From contig JAGPXD010000002.1 in the NCBI GenBank assembly GCA_020746995.1, positions 434,001 to 498,000 on the forward strand: a DNA stretch of 64,000 bases, written 5' to 3'. The translations under genes and the position numbers were made by a program. The DNA is from Plectosphaerella cucumerina. Its lineage: Eukaryota; Ascomycota; Sordariomycetes; Glomerellales; Plectosphaerellaceae. The notes beneath the pieces are model-generated. The model was not told the origin of the DNA. It searched no databases and was given only the letters and a program-made list of their open reading frames with translations. Positions 12,275 through 23,905 of this stretch are shown piece after piece (within the stretch, counting starts at the first letter, position 1; every line of letters starts with the position of its first letter).

Positions 12275-14218
12275 ATGGAGCCGTCCACCATGCAGACCCC
12301 TGAAGATGCATTTTCCTATGTTACTCCAATAGGTGAGCCGCCTTCTCTCCTCTGTTCTCGTCCAACCGTTTTACCCCGTGCTCTTTCCTGTTCCTGTCGT
12401 TGGTTTGATCCCGACCATGTGGAACATGTTCCGAATCTCACCCTTCCTCCTGCACCTCTGGCTTAGCATCCTGCCGTCCTCTCCCCCCAATGTTTGATGG
12501 TTGCTGCGCGCTGCCATGCACTCCCTGCCGTACCCCCACCCGACAAAGAGCAACAATACCCTTCGCCGTTGGATGCCAGGCATAGCGTCACCGCTTCGAC
12601 CGGCCGGCAAACCCAGGCGTCCCCGAGTCCCTGAGGGGCAGGCATATCACCACCACCACCTCCACCACTACCAAAAGGATCGACCTGATACCGTGACAAG
12701 TGCTGACAACGTCGTCATCCATAGGGTACACAAACTCAAGTAGCTGCGGCTACTGTGGCGGCGGGCGGCGAGGCAAAAGTGTGTTCAAGAAACGTAAATG
12801 ATCCTCTCCTTTTCGAGCATCCACCCCGCATCTACACTATGCTCACTGCCGGGTCGCTCGTGATGCATCCCGCCCAGCATACTGGGGCTTGCTTATTGGC
12901 ACCGTGCCCGACCTGCACCGATGGGCACCCGTGACCGTCCGAGCCCTTGCACAGAGCAGCAGCTGACGAAACCTCGTGATGTCTAGGCTACTCCTACTAC
13001 GCAACTTCCACTTCCATGACACCAGAGTTCTACCAGGGCCTTCTGGATCACTACTGGAGACGCTCCGGTTCGCTCCTCTACCGGCCCAACCAGCGCCAGT
13101 CATGTTGCCCGCATTACACCATACGTCTCGATGCGACTCTCTACAAGCCTTCCAGAGATCACCGCCAGACCGTGAACCGCTTCAACACTCATGTGCTCGG
13201 CAAGGACTATGCCGAAAAGGCCTCGCATGTCCAACGCCGCTCCAAAGCGGACAAGAAGAAGAGGCAGACCGAGTTTGACCTGATCGAGAGGATCCACGAG
13301 GCAGAACTTGACAAGATGAGCGTTCCTCCGGAACCTGCCCACAAGTTCAGCGTCACCCTCGAGCATGACGACTTCACTGAGGAGAAGTTCCTGGTGTATG
13401 AGAATTACCAGCGTGTCGTTCACAAGGAGAAGCCATCCGAAATCACTCGCAACGGCTTCAGGCGCTTCTTGTGCGATTCTCCTCTGCGTCGCAGTGTGGA
13501 GAAGACAGCAGACGGCAAGGACAAGCATCTAGGCTCCTACCATCACTGCTACCGCCTCGATGGCAAGTTGGTTGCCATCGGCGTTCTGGACCTTCTCCCG
13601 CAGTGCGTCAGCGCTGTCTACTTCCTCTATCACGATTCCATCCACCAATTCAGCCCGGGCAAGCTGGGCGCCGTGCGAGAAATTGCCCTTGCCCTGGAGG
13701 GTGGCTATCGCTACTGGTACCCGGGCTTCTACATTCACAGTTGCCCAAAGATGAGGTACAAGATTGACTACAGCCCACAGTACGTGCTGGACCCTGAGAG
13801 CCTTTCCTGGGATCTTCTCAGCCCGGAGATCCTCGGACTGTTGGACAAGAGTGCATATGTGAGCTACTCTGCATACCAAAAGCGGAAGGCTCTGAAGGAC
13901 GGAGAGGACGCGGCCCAAGGCGACCTGCCTGCCTCAGACGTCGTTATGGGCGACGATGCGGTCGATGACGAGCCTCCGCTGCTATTCAACACCGACATGC
14001 CTGGCATCCCGCCCCTCTCGGACATGGCCAAGCTGGATCTGAGCAACATCGCGCTGCGCGTGCCGGGCCAGCAGGAACTGGTCACGACTGGCGACCTTGT
14101 CATATGGCGCGAGCAAGCCCTGTCACCTGAGGGTGGGCTTAAAACGAAGATTGCGGAGCTGGTGGCGGCTATTGGCCCGGAACTCAAGGAATCCCTGTGC
14201 CTTGACTTTTCTCGCTAG
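12275..14218 (+). CDS. ate1: Arginyl-tRNA--protein transferase (Ate1)
   Basis: Exons 12275-12332, 12725-12793 and 12987-14218 encode 452 residues. Ate1 transfers arginine from Arg-tRNA to acidic N-termini in the Arg/N-degron pathway. The N-terminal domain supplies CGYC (C27, C30, on the small middle exon) and CCPHYTIR (C82, C83), the cysteine motifs typical of ATE N-domains. The C-terminal GNAT-like domain shows SYHHCYRLDGKLVAIGVLDLLP, SAVYFLYHD and GYRYWYPGFYIHSCPKMRYK, all hallmark ATE1 segments. The first two exons are short and were found through phase and the expected GY..CGYC order. A second in-frame ATG lies at 12290. The introns of 392 and 193 nt are longer than most in this window. 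Confidence 0.93.
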
Positions 14219-15062
14219 GATCTGCCGAACCGCCTGTCGGTGACGGATCTGGTAAGAGATCACGAGCCGCGTCGCCGTGTTGGGGGTGCATAATGACGAG
14301 CGGCGTGGGAGGACTAGCTGCACATGTGGCAGTGCGGCTTTTAGACAGCATTCTAGCAATTTGTAGAAACATTGGCTGAAAATGAAGTCTTTGCTCTCCG
14401 GCTCGTCAACACTTGCCTCTGCTTGTGTTGTGATTTCGTACCGCATGGGAGGCCGATCCTCAAGAGAAGCCGCATAGGCTTTCCTCATCGGGACAGAGCC
14501 GTAATACCAATGTCTTCTGAAGTAGAGGTTTAGTCATTCAAAACAGATGATGTCTCGACAAGCTTACAACCATTCGTCTTGAGCTTGATGGTTTACGTGA
14601 TGTGCTCAGCCGGGCGTGGAAAGACAGACTGCTGGTCGTGCCAGGACCTCTCCTCAGCTGACCTTTAATAAAGATACTGAGCTGTTATGTGTAGTGTTCG
14701 AAGTCTGCAGCTTTTCGGTTTAACTTTTTCACAAACAGACGGAAAGGACCTCATATTATTCGATTCTGGTAGTCACTGAACTGAGCGCTCAGGGGTTTGT
14801 TGCCCAGCAAAGCCACAGTGCCGCCACTTTTCTGGTTAGCGCCACACCCCGCGACCCCACCGACACGGGAAACCATCTTGAGCTTTTGCGGCGAGCTGCA
14901 AGCACTTTAAGAAATCAGCATAACTTTTCAGGCGACGACCAGCACCAAAGAGTGCTCAGGCACAGGTTTCAACTCGACCAGTACTCAGTCCAAGAACCCG
15001 ATTGTCCGACTTTCGACCCTCTACATACGCGTAGGCCGACCAGCCCACCGAAAACGCCCACC
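14219..15062. other. Intergenic region between Ate1 and Rrp42
   Basis: 3' flank of Ate1 and promoter of Rrp42. Somewhat more AT-rich than its surroundings (about 14,500-14,760). Nothing recognisable. Confidence 0.5.
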
Positions 15063-16250
15063 ATGGCGACAGCGGCAGCGCAAGCGTTCATCTCCCCGGC
15101 CGAACTCGCCTACCTGCACTCGACGCTCTCGTTGAGCCCCCCCATCCGACCCGATGGCCGCTCTGCGTCGCAGTTCCGGCCGCTGGAGGCCGAGACGGGC
15201 ATGCTGCCCGGCACAAACGGCTCTGCGCGCGTCTTCTTCTCGGACGGGACCGAGGCCGTCGTCGGCGTCAAGGCGGCGCTTGAGAAGACGCCCGACCCCT
15301 ACGGCACGTCGGAGGAGTCGAGGACACAAGGCGGCGGTGGTGCCGGCGAGGATGGCGGCGAGGAGGGACAGGCGCATCTGAAGGGCCGGAGCGAGTGGCT
15401 CGACCTGTCGATCGAGATCCCTGACACGAGAGACGACGATGCTGGTACGGTGTTCCTGGCGAGCATGCTGACCGAGGCGCTGCTAGCGGACGGCGAGTTT
15501 GCGAAGAAGCTGTACATCAACCGCCGCTTCCATTGGAAGCTCTATCTTGATGTAAGGATTACTGCAGTGCGCCCCCTAAGGCTCAGATACTGACAGACCG
15601 TCTAGATCCTGCTCATCTCCCCACCGCTCTCGTACCCCCTCCCATTACTCTCCCTCACGACACATCTGGCGCTACTCTCTACCAGACTGCCACGTCTCAA
15701 GTCCGAGGGCGACGAAGACCCCATGTTTGACGACGACTGGCAGTCCTCCACGCTACTGTACCCGCAGGACGAGCGGGCTACAACCTCCCGGCCGCCCATC
15801 ACGCTTCTCGTCATCGCCGTCGGCGGCAACATCATTTTCGACCCCTCCAAGGACGAGCTGGCCGTGGCTGAATCGCTGCTCGCCGTATCCGTCGCCGAGG
15901 TACCAGCCAAGGGCAAGAAGGAGGATGGCGACGTAGCTATGGACGGGGCCGTCGAGGAGAACCGGCAGCTGAGGCTGCTGTCTGTCAGGACGATCGATCC
16001 GCCCGCGAGGATGACGTCGCCCGGAATACCAAACTCGGAGAACCCGGCGACCAACGTCTCAACTCCCGGCAAGAAAGCGGCGCCGGCCCCGCAGGCCGCG
16101 GCGTCGCATGCCGTCCAGCCCGGCGTGTGGCGGCCGCCGATCGGCGGTACCAAGTTCGGCGTGCTTCAGGCCATGATCGCCAAGGTCCTGGAGAAGGGGG
16201 GCGTTGCGGACGAGATCCTGGATGCTCTGGATGGCGTGGAACTGGATTGA
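15063..16250 (+). CDS. rrp42: Exosome complex subunit Rrp42 (RNase PH-like)
   Basis: Exons 15063-15551 and 15606-16250 give 377 residues. The N-terminus (PAELAYLHSTLSL then RPDGRSASQFRPLE) and the RNase PH-like core (SARVFFSDGTEAVVGVKAALE; RRFHWKLYLDILLIS) match the Rrp42 subunit of the nuclear/cytoplasmic exosome ring, which processes rRNA and degrades RNA 3' to 5' and is itself catalytically inert in eukaryotes. Compared with the yeast protein (about 265 aa) it carries fungal insertions: a Gly/Glu-rich loop near residue 85 and a long Ala/Pro-rich segment near residues 320-345. An upstream in-frame ATG exists at 14886, but the chosen start fits the family. Confidence 0.88.
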
Positions 16251-16483
16251 TATGTGTAGGCATCACGTGGAGTCGGTAGACGTCAAAAAGGGCAGAGGAG
16301 GAACGGAAAATGAGAAAAGAGCCATGATACCCCTTCGAGACGAGAGGAAGGGCTAGGTTTCATGTCCGAGTCATTATGGGGAGAGATAAAGGTCGTTGTA
16401 CAGTCCCCCTGTGAGTGGGTATAGATACAGCGCCGCCTTGTAGGGCAGCGTCTTGAACATGAGAAGGCAAGGCAGGTTGCTGT

Positions 16484-17309
16484 CTAAAAGATGCCAAGCC
16501 ACTTCTTCTTGGGTTCCGGGGAGGTAGCCTCAGCGGACTCGCTGGTGAGGGTGGGAGTTTCAGTTGCTGTCGCCGATGGCACGGGCTCTCCAGAGACGGC
16601 AGCGAGGGCCTCGGCGTTCATCTCGTCGCCGTCGCCGCCGCCCAGCAGGTTGCGGATGGGGTTCTCCTTGTCCAGGCCGTGGACCTTGCGGAAGTATGCG
16701 CGCTTAACGACGTCGTTTGTGAGAGCCGTGTGGTCGGCAATGGCGCGCTCGTTGCGGTCGCGCTCGTGAAGGGCCAGGACGCGCATCCAGGTGCGGATGA
16801 AGTTAACGGGGGACGACCAGAACTCGGAGGCTGGAGGGAGGAGGTGGGCGAAGGGCGAGGTGTGGGTAAAGTTGAGGATGAAGGTAGTGATTGCGAGGAC
16901 GAGGAGAGTTCCCTGAGAGTTTGTCTGTTAGCCGTTGCCCGGATGTGAGGTGCAGAACGGTATGCAGGCGTACCAGTGTAATCGCCATGTGCAAGTTGCG
17001 GCTGTTGATGAACTTGTGCGCCTTGGAGCCGACGGGCGGCATGAGGCCCGGATAGTCCCTCTTGCCCTGGGCGAACTTTTCTCCCTCAGTCAGGCCGCCG
17101 CCATAGTGATTGGGTGTCTTCCGGGGCAGCCGGGCACCGTGGGAGGGCGGATTGAACCTCGCGGGCTTCTCGAGGACGATAGGCTTTTCTTTGCCGGTGG
17201 TCGAGGCATGGCGGCGCAGGACACGCATCGAGCCGGCGGCACGGGGAGCGGCTCGCCACATGGGACCGAGGGCCGGCAGGAGGAAGCGCGGCGGCAGTGA
17301 CGGTGTCAT
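16484..17309 (-). CDS. Predicted single-pass mitochondrial membrane protein, function unknown
   Basis: Exons 17309-16974 and 16912-16484 encode 254 residues. The first 36 residues lack acidic residues and are rich in Arg/Ala/Pro, with a plausible presequence cleavage region (RRHASTTGKE), typical of mitochondrial import. One hydrophobic segment (about 109-127, ITLGTLLVLAITTFILNF) follows the motif HKFINSRNLHMA. After it come a conserved-looking stretch (EFWSSPVNFIRTWMRVLALHERDRNERA) and a Ser/Thr/Glu-rich tail ending KKKWLGIF. I do not recognise a named family; it looks like a conserved filamentous-fungal inner-membrane protein. An in-frame ATG at 17396 would extend it by 29 residues, but with a poorer targeting signal. 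Confidence 0.75.
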
Positions 17310-18072
17310 TGTGTCGAGGGCGATGGTGTTGTGACCCAGGTCGAGGTGTGATGTGACGGGTGAAGCTGGTGATCGAAAAAAGTCCGACCATCCCACCTTG
17401 ACGTTGGAGTCAGATCCGCCGCCCGTCGCGTCAGTTCCGCTGGCCGGGAGTTGCCAGTGCAGCCAGACAGAACGAGAACCGTCACCGGCTGTCAGCGATG
17501 CAATCGCCGGGCAAACCCCGGCGGCCCCCCTGAGGACCGAACTCTCCGCTGACGCGCCGCGGTGACCAACTTTTTCTTAGTCATGGGGCTGGTGGGCCTC
17601 CCGATTTCCCGATTTCGCCCGGCCGAGCAGTCACTCTCTGACCATTCCGCGAGCGATCATTGGCGGGAATGCCGATGGGGCGGCGGGTCAGGCGCCACAC
17701 TCAGGTGTCTTGTGCGCGCTGCAGCTCGCGCCGAGAGGGAGAAAACAGTGAGCTCATTCACTTGCCAGGATTTTTTTCCCGCCGCGCGCCGCCCGTCGCC
17801 CGGGGGCCCGGCCAAGGGCCAGGCTGGAGCCAGCCAATGTGGCAGGCAGGGACGCCGTCATTAAAGATACCTTGGACCGTTCGGCCGGTCTCTTCCAATT
17901 TTTCTCCCTCCCTTCTTCCTCTCTCTCATCCTACGATCAACACAATCGCAACCCGCACCCCCCTTCACGACTCTTACGACCTAGTCACATTGCAGGAGAG
18001 GTTCATTCCTTCTTTTGCAACTCCCCAAGACACCTTTTCCCCGTTCTTCAAACCCCCCCGAATACCGTCAAA
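17310..18072. promoter_or_regulatory. Bidirectional promoter region, mitochondrial membrane protein / cytochrome c
   Basis: The two divergent start codons are 763 bp apart and both products are mitochondrial, which would allow shared control (inference). CT-rich tracts at about 17,886-17,930 and 17,995-18,060 lie just before the cytochrome c ATG, as is common in strongly expressed fungal genes. Sequences resembling CCAAT are present (17,834-17,838 and 17,893-17,897). Confidence 0.4.
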
Positions 18073-18795
18073 ATGGCTGGTGGTAAGTCAATCCCCTGGA
18101 GAAGCACCCTGGCGCGATGGACGGCGCACGCGCGCCGGCGGCCAATTGAGCGCGGAACACGTCCTGCCCGACTCCGGAGTGTCTGGAGCAGTCGGGGTGG
18201 TCGTCGGATTAGTCGTTGCGCGTGGCTCACTCGAGTACCTCGCGCTGCGCCATTTCCCTCGGCTGAAGGCCCTCAACACTCGCTGCCACCACTCAATGAC
18301 GAGTCGAGCATGGCCGCTTCCTTCCTCAACCCGTCAGACGTGGCGATTCCACCGCGCGCTCCGTCCATCACAGCAGGGGCTGCCAATACACCACATCGTG
18401 CGAGCGGTTCGCTGACCTTGACTCCAGGTGACGCCAAGAAGGGTGCCAACCTCTTCAAGACCCGTTGCGCTCAGTGCCACACCGTCGAGGCTGGCGGCGG
18501 CAACAAGATCGGCCCTGCCCTGCACGGCCTCTTCGGCCGCAAGACCGGCTCCGTCGACGGCTACTCGTACACCGATGCCAACAAGCAGAAGGGCATCACC
18601 TGGGACAACGACACCCTGGTACGTTTACTCTCCTTCCTTCTCACCTTCCATCTCCATACTAACCCATCCCCTTAGTTCGCCTACCTTGAGAACCCCAAGA
18701 AGTACATCCCCGGCACCAAGATGGCCTTCGGTGGCCTGAAGAAGGAGAAGGACCGCAACGACCTCATCGCCTACCTCAAGGAGTCCACCGCCTAA
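18073..18795 (+). CDS. cyc1: Cytochrome c, mitochondrial
   Basis: Exons 18073-18082, 18428-18618 and 18676-18795 encode 106 residues. Cytochrome c carries electrons from complex III to complex IV in the intermembrane space. The haem attachment site CAQCH (C17, C20, H21) and the axial methionine in GTKMAFGG (M83) are present. The protein is very close to the Neurospora-type sequence (KKGANLFKTRCAQCH, NPKKYIPGTKMAF). The first coding exon has only 10 nt (three codons and one base), followed by a 345-nt intron, several times longer than the usual introns here. The second intron is 57 nt. Confidence 0.97.
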
Positions 18796-19669
18796 GCGAT
18801 CTCACCCACTACACCCCCCTTCTAGAGACTCGTTTTGTTGTACCGATAGTAGACCGCCCTTTCGCCCCATGAGCCCCCCTTATTAGACGGAGCTCTTCAC
18901 TTCCCCGGCTGGGGAAGGGGGCAACCCCCCGACATGACCATGGGGGAAAACCACACGGAGAAGAGGCGACGGAAGATTATGACCCCGTTGGCATTTGGGC
19001 AGGCGTCCCGGGAGACCATGTTGCTCCCCGGGGACTCTGGCTGTCTTCGTTAATTCAATCCCTCATACCACGTTTTGTTGTACCATAGAAAGCACCGAGC
19101 TGCCCGCCGCAACCCGGCGGAGCTCTCATACACGCTTAGACCTTTGTGCTTTTTGGAAGCTGGGCGTTTACAGACAGTCCAAGAAACCACTCTCATCTCT
19201 CTGCCACTTACATTGAGTAATCTGCCATGTGCCATGTCAGACTAAGCATGTTGGTTGGTTCTCACATGTCAACCTTGCCGATGGATTGATCGTCGTGCCT
19301 GCCAATTTGATTGTTTGATCCAGCGACTATGTCGGCTCAACCACTATGTATGCTCACCTACTGCGTCTGGACATCTACTGCGTCTGGCCGTCTGTTGCGT
19401 CTAATCACCTACTGCGTCTGGCCATCTGCTGCGCCTGCCCATCCACTGCGTCTAATAACCTACTGCGTCTGATCACCTACTGCGTCTGATCACTTGCTGT
19501 ATCGGGTCACTTGTTGTGTAGGGTAAGTTACTGTGGCAGCTCACACGCTCTGTCAGTTGAACTTGGGCACTACTGTAGACGACCTACGGTATTAATTCAA
19601 CCACTGATTTAGTTAAATGACTGCCGGAAACGAACTGCAGATGCTTGGTATTGCGGTTCTAACAGTGTC
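18796..19669. other. Convergent intergenic region with minisatellite
   Basis: 3' flanks of cytochrome c (+) and the AAA ATPase (-). The only structure seen is the 17-bp tandem repeat listed separately. Confidence 0.5.
19321..19524. repeat. 17-bp minisatellite, about 12 degenerate copies
   Basis: Consecutive 17-nt units follow a consensus close to CACCTACTGCGTCTGAT. The most similar units run from 19355 to 19490. Units at 19321-19337 and 19338-19354 and at 19491-19507 and 19508-19524 are more diverged. The total of 204 bp is exactly 12 units with no length change between them. It lies between the 3' ends of two converging genes, about 145 bp beyond the ATPase stop codon. Confidence 0.85.
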
Positions 19670-22081
19670 CTACGACTGATGATGTAGCTTCGCCGCCAGC
19701 CGCCTGTACGTCTCTGGGTTCGAGACACTCGGCTTCGTCTTATTGAGCGCCGCCTCCCAGTCGTCCCTATTAAGGGCAGGATCTCCGCCTTCGTACCGCA
19801 AAACACACTCGTCCAGCGCGTTCTTGTACAGCCCGTACAGATCCGCGCCGCTGAAGCCCTTGCAGCGCGGGTCGCGCGCGATGCTCTCAATGTAATCGCC
19901 ATCCTGACCGCCCATATCGGTATCCTCGCCTGTCGCACCCCCACTTCTGCCACCCATGCCATTGCGGTAGATGGTGCGCAGGATGTCGACACGTTCATCC
20001 TCAGTCGGCAGGTCGACGAAGAGCAGCTTGTCGAGACGACCTGGGCGCAGAACGGCAGGATCGATCATGTCGGGCCTGTTGCTCGTGCCGATAACGTAGA
20101 CCTCGCCACGATCGCCGGCGCCGTCGAGCTCGGCAAGCAGAGCGTTGACGACGCGGGCACCGGCCTCGGTGGTGGTGTTCTCGCGCTTGGGGACGAGCGA
20201 ATCCATTTCGTCGAAGAAGAGGATGCAGGGAGCGCAGCTCTTTGCGCGCGTGAATAGCTCGCGGATGGCGCGCTCCGACTCGCCGACATACTTGTTGAGG
20301 AGCTCGGGGCCCTTGATGAGAATGAAGGAGGCCTGGGCATCGTTGGCCACGGCCTTTGCGACGAGCGTCTTGCCGCAGCCGGGCGGGCCGAAGAGCAGCA
20401 CGCCTGCCGGGCGCTGTTTGCCGAACTTTGCGAACAGGAGCGGCTCCTTGATGCGACGCACGATAGAGACCTGGAAGGCTGCGCGCACCGAATGGAGGGC
20501 GCCAACCTCAGACCAACTCGTGGAGGGAATGTCGCTGAAGCCTTCGCGGCGCATGTAGGGCGTGTGCTCGCCGATGGCTGCGGCAAAGTCTTGCTCGGTG
20601 AGATGGACCTGCGGTGGTGTCGTGTAGGCATGGTGGGAGATGTAGTTGTACCAGACCTGGCGTTGCGCATCATCGCGCTCCCACGAGGGCTGAGACTCGT
20701 CCGCAACGACCTGGGGCTCTTCGGCTTCCTCTTGCAGAACGCGGCGGGCGCGGCCGCGCTCCATATCAATGAGGCGGCGTCTGGCGCGTCGCTTGGCGAT
20801 CTGGAGGACGGTGCGGATGTCCTCGCCGACAAAGCCATGTGTGCGAATTGCGAGAGTCTTGAAGTCAAAATCTGCGGGCAGATCATCGTTTCGCGTCAAA
20901 GCGCGGAAGATCTTCTCGCGGGCGTTGGCATCGGGGACTCTGATGTTGATGGTGCCGGCGAACGAGTCTGGTCTCCGCAGAGAGACGTCGATGAGCTCGG
21001 GCTTGCTGGTTGTGGCAATAACAACAACTGGCTTGTTGCCTTCGTTCTCCCACTCGCGCAGGCGCTTCATGCCCGTGTCAAGCTGTGACATGACCTCGTG
21101 TTCAAAGTCGTTGTGGCCGGGACCAGACTTAGACACTAGCTCGTGCAGACGCTCGACAAGGACAACGCAGGGCGCGCATCGCTTCGCTTCGTCGAGGGAG
21201 TCGGAGACGATCTTTGCAACCTTTTCGGGTGACCGCGTCTCCTTCAGGTAGCGGCCCAGGGGCACGATGGGGGTTGATGTAGTAGCGGCAAGGGAGCGGA
21301 CGAGAGACTGCTTGCCAGTACCGGGCGGCCCTGTGACGATGAATCCAACAGGGAGATCTTCGAAGCGCTGGTAATCCTCGGGCTGCTGTAGCCAGGAGAA
21401 GATCTCGTGATCCAGCTCGTCAAAGGCTGCTTCGAGACCGCCGAGAACAATGGCGCCCGGGGTGACGAGCTCGGAACCGTACTTGCTGGGTTTCTGGGCC
21501 TTCTTGGAAGCCGTTGCCGACTGCGCCTCAGACGAGATGCCGTTCGTCTTGGGGGTTCGTGTGCCACCGTCGCTCACGGCTTCGGTTCCGTTGGCCTCGG
21601 CTTCCAGGGACAGACGGCGCTTCTTGACGCTCTTACCATCAGCACTCTGTGCCGTGGCAACGGCCGTGGAGCTGGGGGCGGCGGTGTTCCAATTCTTAAC
21701 CATCTGGCGGTTCAGCAGGAATCGATCCTCGGGCTGTAATAATGGTCAGTTGTTGGTTGTAAACCGCAGGGCGAGGTTGCTTACCTTATTGGATTTGTTC
21801 TCTTCGGTCTCAATAGCGGCCTCGCTATCTGAATCGTCGGCTTCCTGCTTATGGAATTCGAGGACCCTTTCGATAGCATCCTCTAGAGGTTTGCGTTTTT
21901 GGCGGCTCAGGCTTGAGTTGGACTTTTTGATAACCTCGTAAACGTCGCTGACGGCCAATCTGTTCCGTTTGCGACCGTTTTTTGGTGGTGGCCGGTCTTC
22001 TTCCAGCCTCTTCACAATCTGATAAACGTCGCGATCTAGCCCCTGACGCAGGCTTTGCCGCGGTCTGCTGGATGGTGGCAT
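19670..22081 (-). CDS. Rix7/NVL-like AAA ATPase (60S ribosome biogenesis)
   Basis: Exons 22081-21785 and 21733-19670 give 786 residues. The N-terminal helical domain (LDRDVYQIVKRLEED; VYEVIKKSNSSL) is that of NVL/Rix7, type II AAA ATPases that strip factors from nucleolar pre-60S particles. The second AAA domain is complete: Walker A GPPGCGKT (about 548-555), Walker B ILFFDE (about 603-608), arginine-finger region LRPGRLD (about 661). The first AAA domain keeps a Walker A-like GPPGTGKQS (about 233-241) but reads VVLVERLHE where Walker B acidic residues are expected, and SLRRPDSFAG where the arginine-finger motif is expected. It could be the true Rix7 or a diverged paralogue. An in-frame ATG at 22171 is an alternative start. 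Confidence 0.85.
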
Positions 22082-23092
22082 CGTTGCGGCGGTACAGCAG
22101 TAGGCGGCACGCGTCGTGCTCGGCCGAAGCGTCTGGCTCTTGGCTAGTCTAGAGACTCGGCGGGCGCTCAAGTTCTCCTTATATAGCCGTCAGTCATGCC
22201 ACCGGTTTGATGCCGAGACAAGATGATCCAGTGTCGAGGGTTAATCCGTGATCCAACTCCTCAAGCCAAGGTAAAAATTTAGAGGGTCCCTTGAATTCGA
22301 GGTCACTGATAAGATAAGCTGGCGCAGCTGCTAAGCAGCCACACCCGTTCAATCTAGTGGTGATGAGTCATCCACAGACCCAGCCGATCAATCGTCTGGA
22401 TGCTTGGGGCGTCTTCCTTCTCCTGTGACTGATGCTACAGACGAGATGTCACTCAGAAGTTGAGGCCCGTCATTCTTTACGGTCTGGCCTCTGGTGTAGT
22501 GACTCACGTCCCAAGTTTGGCTGGTATTCCGTCGTGGCCAGGGCTATATCGCCCGTGTTCTGAGCGCGTCTGTCATGGATGTGGCGTGCGCTTTCCCGCA
22601 ATACCTGACGCCATCTACTCCGTTGAGAATGCTTAAACTGCAGAGTTTTAATTATGAAAATGGAGACGTGCTCTGTTCTGCCAGACGGCCTGTCTGGTCT
22701 GCGATGTGAAGTTGAAGACCAAGTTCAGTCGGGTTGTCATTGAATGTCACTTATCGATAAGGCAAGCGACCCCCACGGCTCGCTCCAGGGCACTGTTTCA
22801 CCCGGTCCAGCGAGCTTCGGCCCTGAAGGTCCGCTGCAGTGCGCATCACCTCAGCGTGCCATCCGAGTCGGCAAGTGCCCCGTCCCGCAGAAATGACGAC
22901 GTTCAAGTTGGCCGCCCGCCCGCATCGGCTGCATCCCGCCGCTTGAACCTCCCGCCATCCTGATTGCGACTTCTGCCCGCCCCTGCCCTGAATGCGCGCA
23001 CGCCATCGACATCAAGACGAGTACCTACCCTGAGCAGGCATTTTACCACGGACCACACACATTGACAGCGGCTCCCGCACACGATCGCCGCG
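22082..23092. promoter_or_regulatory. Divergent promoter region, AAA ATPase / Vps20
   Basis: About 1 kb between head-to-head start codons. No gene seen. Contains AT-richer patches at about 22,260-22,340 and 22,620-22,680. No motif stands out. Confidence 0.4.
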
Positions 23093-23905
23093 ATGGGGGG
23101 CAACAACAGCAAGGTCACCGCCCAGGACAAGTAAGCCCAACCACCCAAGATGGGTTGTCGCAAAGACGAAGTCGAACCAAGACCTCACTGGCGCATGCCA
23201 TCTCCCCTAATTTCTACACCGCTGACGCTTTCCGCGCATCCAGGGCGATTCTCGACATGAAACTCCAGCGCGACAAGCTGCGCCAGTACCAAAAGCGCAT
23301 CACGGTCCTCACCGATAAGGAGACGGCCATGGCAAAGCAGATGCTCGCCGCGGGCAACAAATCGGGCGCACTGCTGGCCCTGCGGCGGAAAAAGTACCAA
23401 GAGACCCTTCTATCCAAGACGGACTCGCAGCTCGCCCAGCTCGAGCAGTTGACCAGTAATGTCGAGTTCGCCCTGATCCAGAAGGACGTCATGTACGGCA
23501 TCCAGCAGGGCACGAAGGTGCTGAACGAGATCCACGCCGAGATGGGCGGTCTTGAGGGTGTCGAGAAGATGATGGGCGAGAACGAGGAGGCCATTGCCTA
23601 CCAAAGAGTGCGCATCCTTATCGCCGCGCTGCTGTCCCTGCATCACGTGCTCACATGCCAAACAGGAAATCTCCGAGACGCTCAACGGCCGTATGTCGAC
23701 GCAAGACGAGGAGGAAGTCGAGGACGAGCTTGCCGCTATGGAGGCCCGCCTCAACGAGGACAAGGAGGCAGAGAGGGCGGCGGCGCAACGGCAGGACCTC
23801 CCTGTTGCTCCAGATACGGAGCTCACGACGCCCGAGCGGGAGCCGACAGAGACAGAGCCCACCCCGGCCAGGGTCGCCGAGAGGCGCCAGATGTTGGCCG
23901 CGTGA
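23093..23905 (+). CDS. vps20: ESCRT-III subunit Vps20 (CHMP6)
   Basis: Exons 23093-23130, 23244-23607 and 23666-23905 encode 213 residues. The start MGGNNSK is a probable N-myristoylation signal (Gly2), a feature of Vps20. The basic helical core (DKLRQYQKRITVLTDKE; ALLALRRKKYQE; LTSNVEFALIQKDVMYGIQQGTKVLNEIHAEMGG) is the Snf7-family domain. The acidic C-terminal part (EEEVEDELAAMEARL) should hold the Vps4/Bro1-type interaction helix. Vps20 bridges ESCRT-II and Snf7 to nucleate the filament at endosomal membranes. The second intron starts GTGCGC, a less common donor. Confidence 0.95.

Noticed and set aside
14886..15062. Upstream in-frame extension of Rrp42
   Set aside because: The extra residues are not conserved Rrp42 sequence, and the ATG at 15063 has a good context and gives the usual N-terminus.
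17839..18675. 278-codon frame spanning the cytochrome c first intron
   Set aside because: It arises because the intron and leader happen to be open; the spliced three-exon model gives an exact cytochrome c.
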